Positions 58,486 to 64,000 of a DNA stretch of 64,000 nucleotides are shown one piece after another. The notes under the pieces are model-generated. The model was not told where the DNA came from. It did no database searches and saw only the letters and a list, made by a program, of their open reading frames with translations. The stretch covers positions 1 to 64,000 of the forward strand of contig NZ_JAANPA010000010.1 in the NCBI RefSeq assembly GCF_011320075.1, read 5' to 3'. A program made the translations under genes and the position numbers. The DNA comes from Sphingosinicella sp. YJ22. Lineage in GTDB: Bacteria; Pseudomonadota; Alphaproteobacteria; Sphingomonadales; Sphingomonadaceae. The number at the start of each line of letters is the position of its first letter. Positions within the stretch are counted from its first letter, which is position 1.

Positions 58486-59327
58486 TTGGCCTCGTCCTTG
58501 ATCTGCATCGCCCTGGCATAAAGCGCCTTCCGGTCCGCGCCGAAGCGCTTGGCGACCTCCCCGGCGGCTTTCGCGGCGGGGAGCCGGGCGAGGGCGTCGC
58601 GCAATGCCGCCTCGACTTCCTCCTCCGCGGCTGGCGGCGCCTCGCCCGGAGGGCCGACGACGATAACGATCTCGCCCTTCGGCTCGAGCTCCGCATAGCG
58701 CACGGCGAGTTCGGCCAGCGTCCCGGTCACCGTCTCCTCGAACCTCTTGCTGATCTCGCGGGCCACGGCGGCGTCACGCTCGCCGAGCCCGTCGGCAAGC
58801 GCAGCAAGCGTGGCCCCCAGGCGCGGCCCGCTCTCGTAGAAGACCAGGGTGCCACGGAAGGCGCCGGCTTCGGCGATGGCCGCAGCGCGGGCGCCCGGCT
58901 TGGCGGGCAGGAAACCATGGAAGGCGAAACGGTCGGTGGGCAGCCCGGCCAGAGTCAGCGCCGCGATCGCCGCGCTCGGGCCGGGAATCGTGGTTACCGT
59001 CACTCCCGCCGCTCGGGCGTCGCGGACCAGCTTGTAGCCGGGGTCGGAGATCAGCGGCGTGCCCGCGTCCGACACCAGCGCCACCGCTTCCGTCGCCATC
59101 CGCGCGACTAGGCCCGGCCGCACCCGCTCGGCATTGTGATCGTGATAGGGCGTCATCGGCCGGCGGCTGCCGACATGCTGGAGCAGGCGCGCTGTCACGC
59201 GCGTGTCCTCGACCGCGATGACGTCCGCCGCGCCCAGCACCATCGCGGCGCGCGGCGACAGGTCGGACAGATTGCCGATCGGGGTCGCAACGATATAGAG
59301 GCCGGGCTCGAGTTTCTGGTCATTCAT
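58482..59327 (-). CDS. rsmI: 16S rRNA (cytidine(1402)-2'-O)-methyltransferase
   Basis: SAM-dependent methyltransferase of 16S rRNA C1402. The 281-aa protein from ATG 59327 has the tetrapyrrole-methylase fold: LYIVATPIGNLSDLSPRA, VIAVEDTRVTARLL, VALVSDAGTPLISDPGYKLV, TIPGPSAAIAALTLAGL and FHGFLPAKPGAR. C-terminal extension as usual. It is divergent from the LpoA-like lipoprotein gene 12 bases away. Confidence 0.95.
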   Translation of the reverse strand: MNDQKLEPGLYIVATPIGNLSDLSPRAAMVLGAADVIAVEDTRVTARLLQHVGSRRPMTPYHDHNAERVRPGLVARMATEAVALVSDAGTPLISDPGYKLVRDARAAGVTVTTIPGPSAAIAALTLAGLPTDRFAFHGFLPAKPGARAAAIAEAGAFRGTLVFYESGPRLGATLAALADGLGERDAAVAREISKRFEETVTGTLAELAVRYAELEPKGEIVIVVGPPGEAPPAAEEEVEAALRDALARLPAAKAAGEVAKRFGADRKALYARAMQIKDEAK

Positions 59328-59339
59328 GAGGTGTCCGTC

Positions 59340-60512
59340 ATGGCATTGCCGTCGTCCCGCCCGCAAGCGCGCCGCTCGGCGCTCCGGTTGATTGGCCTGG
59401 CGTTTCTGTCGGTCGCGATCGCCGGCTGCACCCCGCGCGCCCAGCGGCCGATCGAGCCGGTGCGCCAGCCGGAACCCGTCCAGCCGATCTCGCGCCTGCC
59501 TCCGGGCGAGACTCTGAACCGGGTCGCGGTGCTTGTGCCGCTCACCGGCTCTGCGTCGCAGCTCGGCCAGTCGCTCCTAAACGCGGCCAATCTCGCGCTC
59601 GCCGACACCGGCGGGCAGCGCATCCGGATCCTCGCCTACGACACCGGTCCCGGCGCCGCGCAGGCAGCGACGACGGCGATCGCGGAAGGGGCGGGCCTGA
59701 TCCTGGGGCCGCTGCTCGCCGAGGACGTGCGCGTGGTCGCGCCGATCGCTGCGGCGGCCGACGTGCCAGTGGTCAGCTTCTCCAACGACGTCGCCGTCGC
59801 CGGCGAAGGCGTCTACCTGATGGGCCTCAATCCCGGCCAGTCGGTCGACCGCGTCGTGAATTATGCCCGCGGCCAGGGCGTGAACCGCTTCGCCGCCCTG
59901 GTCCCCTCGGGAGTCTACGGCGCTCGCGTCAGCGACTCGATGCGAGTCTCGGTGCGCGAGGCGCGCGGCGAGTTCGTCGGCACCCAGAGCTACGAGCGCG
60001 GCGCGGCGCCGCTTCGCGAAGGCGCCGCGACCCTCCGCCGCCTTGGGCCCTATGACGCCGTTCTGCTCGCCGACGGCACCCGCACGGCGGTGCAGGCGGT
60101 GCCGCTGGTGCGCGGCGACAACCGCGACCTGCGCATCCTCGGCACCGAATTGTGGGCGGCCGAGGCCAATGGCGGCGGCAACGCCCAGCTCCGCGGCGCC
60201 TGGTATGCCGCCGCTTCGGACACGTTGTTCAACCAGCTTCGCACCCGCTACCGCGCCCGCTACAACCGCGATCCCTATCGTCTCGCCAGCCTCGGCTATG
60301 ACGCGACCCTGCTCGCGATCCGGATCGCTGCGAACTGGCCGCTCGGCCGTCCCTTCCCGGAAGGCGAGCTTCGCGACCGCCAGGGCTTCGTCGGGGTCGA
60401 CGGCGCGTTCCGCTTCGGCCGCGACGGAGTCGCCGACCGGGCGCTCGAGGTGCGCCAGCTCACCGCGACCGGCTTCACCGTCGTCTCGCCGGCGCCGACC
60501 AGCTTCGACTAG
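59340..60512 (+). CDS. LpoA-like penicillin-binding-protein activator lipoprotein
   Basis: A 390-aa lipoprotein with signal SALRLIGLAFLSVAIAGC and a type-I periplasmic-binding fold: VAVLVPLTGSASQLGQSLLNAANLALAD, GAGLILGPLLAEDVRVVAPIAA, DVPVVSFSNDVAVAGEGVYLMG and YDATLLAIRIAANWP. This is the LpoA C-terminal/ABC-substrate-binding-like family, found next to rsmI-yraN in proteobacteria. The N-terminal TPR region of enterobacterial LpoA is absent. Role in peptidoglycan synthesis is inferred. Its stop interlocks with that of hemW. Confidence 0.85.
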   Translation: MALPSSRPQARRSALRLIGLAFLSVAIAGCTPRAQRPIEPVRQPEPVQPISRLPPGETLNRVAVLVPLTGSASQLGQSLLNAANLALADTGGQRIRILAYDTGPGAAQAATTAIAEGAGLILGPLLAEDVRVVAPIAAAADVPVVSFSNDVAVAGEGVYLMGLNPGQSVDRVVNYARGQGVNRFAALVPSGVYGARVSDSMRVSVREARGEFVGTQSYERGAAPLREGAATLRRLGPYDAVLLADGTRTAVQAVPLVRGDNRDLRILGTELWAAEANGGGNAQLRGAWYAAASDTLFNQLRTRYRARYNRDPYRLASLGYDATLLAIRIAANWPLGRPFPEGELRDRQGFVGVDGAFRFGRDGVADRALEVRQLTATGFTVVSPAPTSFD

Positions 60513-61753
60513 GCGCGGACGATCTCGGCCAGGATCGAGTCGAGCAGCAGCAGGCCTTCGGGCGTGACCGCAAGCCGCGCCTGATCGCGGCGCAGCAGGC
60601 CCCGGTCGGCGAGCCGGTCCACCGCCGGCTCGTCGAGGAAGGCGGGGATGGGCAGGGCGGTGCGCCCGGATATGTCGGCGAGGTCGACGCCTTCGCGCAG
60701 GCGAAGGCCCATCAGCAGCGCCTCGACCGCGCGCTCCTGAGCGGTCAGCGCGCGTTCCTCGACGATGCCGTGGCCATTGCGGGCGAGGGCGCCCATCCAG
60801 TTCTCGGGCTTGCGGTGGCGCTGGGTCGCGGAGCCGCAGCGGCGGCCGTGAGCGCCGGGGCCGACGCCGGCATAATCGCACATCCGCCAGTAGGTGAGGT
60901 TGTGGCGGCTCTCCTGGCTCGGCCGCGCATGGTTGGACACCTCGTAGCGCGGCAGGCCGGCGTCGGCGGTGATCGCGGCCGTCAACTCGAACAGCTCGGC
61001 GGCGAAATCGGGATCGGTCTCCGGCAGCTCGCCCTTGGCGGCGAGCGCGGCGAAGCGCGTGCCCGGCTCGATGGTGAGCTGATAGAGCGACAGGTGGTCC
61101 GTGCCGAAGCTCAGTGCCCGGCGCAGCTCTTCTTCCCATGCGGCGGCGGACTGGCCGGGGAGGGCGTAGATGAGGTCGAAGCTGACCCGGCCGAACACGC
61201 GCTGGGCGGTCGCCAGAGCGGCGAGCCCCTCGTCCACGTCATGGGCGCGGCCGAGGAAGGCGAGCGCCTGGTCGTCGAGCGATTGTAGGCCCAGCGACAC
61301 CCGGTTCACGCCCGCCGCCGCCAAATCGGCGAAGCGCGCCGCCTCGACCGATGAGGGATTCGCCTCCAGCGTGACCTCGACGTCCCCGGCTACCTGCCAA
61401 TGCCCCGCCGCGGCGTCGATCAGGGCGGCTGCGGTGGCCGGCTCCATCAGGCTCGGCGTGCCGCCGCCGAAGAAGATCGAGGTCAGCCGCCGCCCGGGCA
61501 GCAGCGCCGCCTCATGCGCCAGGTCCTGGAGCAGCGCCTCGCGCCACGCCGCCTGGTCGATGCTCTCGCGGACATGGCTGTTGAAGTCGCAATAGGGACA
61601 TTTCGAGACGCAGAACGGCCAGTGGACGTAGAGCGCCAGATCCTCCGACCTGTCATTCCCGCGAAAGCGGGAATCCAGCTGCCTTGTGTCGTGCTCGCCG
61701 GAGAAGAAACTGGATCCCCGCTTTCGCGGGGATGACAAGGAAGTAACGTTCAT
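60509..61753 (-). CDS. hemW: Radical SAM heme chaperone HemW with repeat-encoded N-terminal insert
   Basis: HemW is a radical-SAM protein that binds and delivers heme. The CxxxCxxC cluster motif is in YVHWPFCVSKCPYCDFNSHV, with FFGGGTPSLM, NPSSV and RVSLGLQSLDD. The start is ATG 61753: M-N-V-T then 29 codons supplied by a palindromic repeat (SSPRKRGSSFF ... LDSRFRGND), then the native LALYVHWPF. No in-frame ATG, GTG or TTG exists between the repeat and the cluster motif. 414 aa; normal HemW lacks the insert. It follows rdgB. Confidence 0.93.
   Translation of the reverse strand: MNVTSLSSPRKRGSSFFSGEHDTRQLDSRFRGNDRSEDLALYVHWPFCVSKCPYCDFNSHVRESIDQAAWREALLQDLAHEAALLPGRRLTSIFFGGGTPSLMEPATAAALIDAAAGHWQVAGDVEVTLEANPSSVEAARFADLAAAGVNRVSLGLQSLDDQALAFLGRAHDVDEGLAALATAQRVFGRVSFDLIYALPGQSAAAWEEELRRALSFGTDHLSLYQLTIEPGTRFAALAAKGELPETDPDFAAELFELTAAITADAGLPRYEVSNHARPSQESRHNLTYWRMCDYAGVGPGAHGRRCGSATQRHRKPENWMGALARNGHGIVEERALTAQERAVEALLMGLRLREGVDLADISGRTALPIPAFLDEPAVDRLADRGLLRRDQARLAVTPEGLLLLDSILAEIVRA
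61651..61737. repeat. 87-bp palindromic repeat inside hemW
   Basis: Ends TGTCATTCCCGCGAAAGCGG and its near-complement CCGCTTTCGCGGGGATGACA. Length 87 bp, a multiple of three, so the hemW frame is kept. Same family as 16,719-16,803 and the partial copy at 63,982. Confidence 0.9.
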
Positions 61754-61766
61754 TCTTGCCGTTCGA

Positions 61767-62432
61767 TCAGAACAAGGCCTCCACGAGCTTCCTGAACGCA
61801 TCCGCGCGGTGGCTGATGCGGTGCTTGGCGTCCGGGTCCATCTCGCCGAACGTCTGGTCGTGGCCTGCCGGAACGAACATCGGGTCGTAGCCGAAGCCGT
61901 TGGTGCCGCGCGGCGGCCATACCAGGGTGCCGTCGACCCGGCCCTCGAACCATTCGCTGTGGCCGTCCGGCCAGACCACCGCGAGCGCGCAGACGAAATG
62001 CGCGTTGAGGTTCTCGGCCGCCTCCGGCCCCAGCGCCTGGATCTCGTCATGGACGCGCTGCATCGCCCGCATGAAGTCGCGGTCGCCCTCGACATGGCCG
62101 GGTTCGTCCTCCGGCGGCACGTGCGAGTTGCCGTTGAGCGCCCAGCGCGCCGAGAAGATGCCCGGCCGGTTGCCGAGCGCCTCGACGCACAGACCGCTGT
62201 CGTCGGCGAGCGCGACCATGCCCGACAGGTCGCACGCCGCGCGCGCCTTCAGATCGGCATTGTCGATGAAGCTGGTGCCGGTCTCTTCCGGCTCGGGCAG
62301 GTCGAGGTCGGCCGCCGACACCGGCTCGATCCCATGGGGGCCGAGCAGAGCCGCGATCTCGCGGATCTTGCCCTTGTTGTGGCTGGCGATGACGAGCCGG
62401 CCCGGCTCCAGCTTGCGCGAAACCTCGGTCAT
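61767..62432 (-). CDS. rdgB: Non-canonical purine NTP pyrophosphatase (RdgB/HAM1)
   Basis: Hydrolyses dITP/ITP and XTP to keep deaminated purines out of nucleic acids. The 221-aa protein has [61 protein letters not shown] and the C-terminal [25 protein letters not shown] 62432 overlaps the rph stop as ATGA; hemW follows. The rph-rdgB-hemW order is conserved in alphaproteobacteria. Confidence 0.97.
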   Translation of the reverse strand: MTEVSRKLEPGRLVIASHNKGKIREIAALLGPHGIEPVSAADLDLPEPEETGTSFIDNADLKARAACDLSGMVALADDSGLCVEALGNRPGIFSARWALNGNSHVPPEDEPGHVEGDRDFMRAMQRVHDEIQALGPEAAENLNAHFVCALAVVWPDGHSEWFEGRVDGTLVWPPRGTNGFGYDPMFVPAGHDQTFGEMDPDAKHRISHRADAFRKLVEALF

Positions 62433-63148
62433 CGTCCGCTCACCGCTTTCTCCTGAGCCGCGAAAATCTCCGCACAGCCGATCCGCGCGAGCCGGAGGAG
62501 GCGCAGCAGGCCCTCCTCGTCATAGCATTCGCCTTCCGCGGTCACCTGCGCCTCGACGATGTTGCCGTCGTCGGTCAGCACGAAATTGCCGTCGCAGCCG
62601 GCCGCGCTGTCCTCGACATAATCGAGATCGAGCACCGCATTGCCGTCATGGATTCCGCAGCTCACTGCCGCGACCTTGCGAAGGATCGGGTCGCGCGGCA
62701 GCGATTGTTCGACCATCAGCTTGTTCACTGCGAGCCGAAGCGCCACCCAGGCGCCGGAGATCGCCGCCGTACGGGTGCCGCCGTCGGCCTGGATCACGTC
62801 GCAGTCGACGGTGATCTGGCGCTCGCCGAGCGCCGGAAGATCGACGACGGCGCGAAGCGAGCGGCCGATCAGCCGCTGGATCTCCTGGGTTCGGCCCGAC
62901 TGCTTGCCCGCCGCCGCCTCGCGCCGGCCGCGCGTGTGGGTGGCGCGGGGCAGCATGCCATATTCGGCCGTGACCCAGCCCTGGCCCTTGCCGCGCAGCC
63001 AGCCGGGGATTCCGCCTTCGAGCGACGCCGTGCACAGGACTCGGGTGTCGCCGAAGCTCACCAGGCAGCTGCCCTCGGCGTGGCGGGTGAATCCCGGCTC
63101 CATGACGATGGTGCGCATCTGGTCTGGCGCACGGCCTGAGGGACGCAT
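62429..63148 (-). CDS. rph: Ribonuclease PH
   Basis: Phosphorolytic 3'-5' exoribonuclease that trims tRNA 3' ends. The 239-aa protein has [85 protein letters not shown] and [18 protein letters not shown]. Standard length. First of rph-rdgB-hemW. Confidence 0.98.
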   Translation of the reverse strand: MRPSGRAPDQMRTIVMEPGFTRHAEGSCLVSFGDTRVLCTASLEGGIPGWLRGKGQGWVTAEYGMLPRATHTRGRREAAAGKQSGRTQEIQRLIGRSLRAVVDLPALGERQITVDCDVIQADGGTRTAAISGAWVALRLAVNKLMVEQSLPRDPILRKVAAVSCGIHDGNAVLDLDYVEDSAAGCDGNFVLTDDGNIVEAQVTAEGECYDEEGLLRLLRLARIGCAEIFAAQEKAVSGR

Positions 63149-63228
63149 AAACTGGCTCCGGTTGCTGCTGGCCCGGGGCCTTTAACCCCTCGGCCGGCTC
63201 GGCACCAGCCATGGTGGGAGGCAGCGTT

Positions 63229-63426
63229 ATGAAAGGCTTGGTCACGTTCGTCGGGGTGCTGCTTCTTGCCGCGGGTCTGCTGTTCGCAGGGCAGGGCGCG
63301 GGGATTATCGACTGGCCGTCGGGCAGCTTCATGCTCGGCGCCGACCGGTGGGTGACCTACGGTCTCGTCCTCGCCGGAATCGGCCTCTTGCTGATCATCG
63401 TGGGCTGGCGCCGTCGCAGCCTCTGA
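63229..63426 (+). CDS. Small two-helix membrane protein, 65 aa
   Basis: ATG 63229 with GGGAGG about 7 bases upstream. The peptide begins MKGLVTFVGVLLLAAGLLFAGQ. Two hydrophobic helices (about 3-22 and 44-60) are joined by GIIDWPSGSFMLGADRWVTYG, and the C-terminus is basic (WRRRSL). Proteins of this plan are common unnamed inner-membrane proteins in proteobacteria. Divergent from rph. Confidence 0.75.
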   Translation: MKGLVTFVGVLLLAAGLLFAGQGAGIIDWPSGSFMLGADRWVTYGLVLAGIGLLLIIVGWRRRSL

Positions 63427-63499
63427 CCCGCCGGACATCCACCGTTCAGCAGGGCGCCTTCATTGCGCCTCCGAAATCATGGCGAGAGGAGCGAAGCGC

Positions 63500-63979
63500 G
63501 TGTTGAAGCGAGTGGCGAGCGCGGTGTTGCTGATGACCGGTGCGGCCGGCTGTACGACGATGGCGGACCGGCCGATCCCGATCGAGTCGGAATCGATCAG
63601 CTACGAGACCGGCCCCTGCTTCGGCGCGTGCCCGGTCTACCGCGTGACCGTCAGCCCTGACGGCGCCGGCACGTTCGAGGGGCGGCGCTTCACCGCGGTG
63701 ACCGGCGAGCGCAGCTTCCGCATCACGCCCGAGCAATATCGCGCCTTCGCCGCCCAGCTCGCGCCGCTCCGCCCGGCGGAAGGCTCGGTGCGGATATCGG
63801 GCGAGGCGTGCCGCCAGATGGCGACCGACCTGCCGTCCGCCGAGGTCACCTGGTTCAGCCCGATCGGCAACTCGCAGAGCTATTATTTCTATTATGGCTG
63901 CGACATGGAGCGGAACCGCGCCATCGCCGACCGCCTCACCGAAGCGCCGCGCCTGCTGCCGATCCTCGGCCGCAACTAG
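63500..63979 (+). CDS. DUF6438-like lipoprotein
   Basis: A 159-aa lipoprotein. GTG 63500 has GAGAGGAG upstream and gives the signal VLKRVASAVLLMTGAAGCTTM with a lipobox Cys; ATG 63479 is an alternative. The mature part has SISYETGPCFGACPVYRVTVSPDGAGTFEG (in parts), the GPCFGxCPxY element typical of DUF6438, and a second Cys pair later (EACRQM, YYGCDMERN). Unknown function. Confidence 0.82.
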   Translation: MLKRVASAVLLMTGAAGCTTMADRPIPIESESISYETGPCFGACPVYRVTVSPDGAGTFEGRRFTAVTGERSFRITPEQYRAFAAQLAPLRPAEGSVRISGEACRQMATDLPSAEVTWFSPIGNSQSYYFYYGCDMERNRAIADRLTEAPRLLPILGRN

Positions 63980-63981
63980 TT

Positions 63982-64000
63982 TGTCATCCCCGCGAAAGGG
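63982..64000. repeat. Partial palindromic repeat at the right edge
   Basis: TGTCATCCCCGCGAAAGGG matches the left end of the elements at 16,719 and 61,651. It starts three bases after the lipoprotein stop and is cut by the window end. Confidence 0.7.

Overview
The window is 64 kb of dense, high-GC bacterial chromosome, almost all of it housekeeping genes. An alphaproteobacterium of the order Sphingomonadales fits best. The signs are a C4-type 5-aminolevulinate synthase (hemA) for heme, pyruvate dehydrogenase E1-beta with a fused lipoyl domain, the secB/Tim44-like/mltA/Smr cluster, a DUF4170 protein, a GGAAC-type sigma-EcfG promoter, and sphingomonad-style palindromic repeats. The order-level placement is inference from gene content. 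No prophage, transposase, CRISPR array or rRNA operon was seen.

Layout. 1-3.4 kb: end of an EF-hand protein, then a two-component system. 3.4-5 kb: tRNA-Lys with a nearby copy of its own 3' end, folK and a family-5 uracil-DNA glycosylase. 5-10.7 kb: a putrescine operon (M28 peptidase-aguA-aguB) divergent from a frameshifted S9 peptidase gene. 10.7-16.7 kb: rpsD behind a foldable leader, rpiB-glyA-nrdR-trmJ, hemA under a Fur-like palindrome, and murI. 16.8-24.3 kb: plsY-dprA-membrane protein, DUF465, topA, a lipoprotein FKBP and an amine oxidase. 24.3-32 kb: moeB-dut, coaBC, ubiE-ubiB, mutM, rpsT and dnaA. 32-43.2 kb: a new 59-aa ORF, a VOC protein, a DUF4136 lipoprotein, murJ-trpS, secB, the Tim44/mltA/Smr genes, a four-gene envelope-stress operon and eno. 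43.3-49.3 kb: ftsB-like, pdhA-pdhB, a squalene/phytoene-synthase-like protein, an EF-hand protein, trmFO and DUF488. 49.25-49.53 kb: a tRNA-like cloverleaf beside other strong hairpins. 49.5-64 kb: priA, DUF4197, a MATE transporter, tal, DUF484-xerC, rsmI-yraN-gshB-dedA, an LpoA-like lipoprotein, rph-rdgB-hemW and a lipoprotein at the right edge.

Gene organisation is very compact. Many same-strand neighbours overlap by GTGA or ATGA, and four convergent pairs interlock their stop codons in a single 4-base (C/T)TAG. Several genes are best started at TTG (hemA, nrdR, plsY, mutM, the Tim44-like gene).

The least ordinary signals are: (1) a tRNA-like gene at 49,254-49,325 with perfect stems and encoded CCA but loops that lack the canonical decoding and elbow residues; (2) an 87-bp palindromic repeat inserted in frame at the start of hemW; (3) a pseudoknot-capable rpsD leader; (4) a 26-bp duplication of the tRNA-Lys 3' end, like an attachment-site scar; (5) a sigma-EcfG promoter in front of a membrane-stress operon; and (6) a 59-codon gene with a strong ribosome-binding site and its own terminator.
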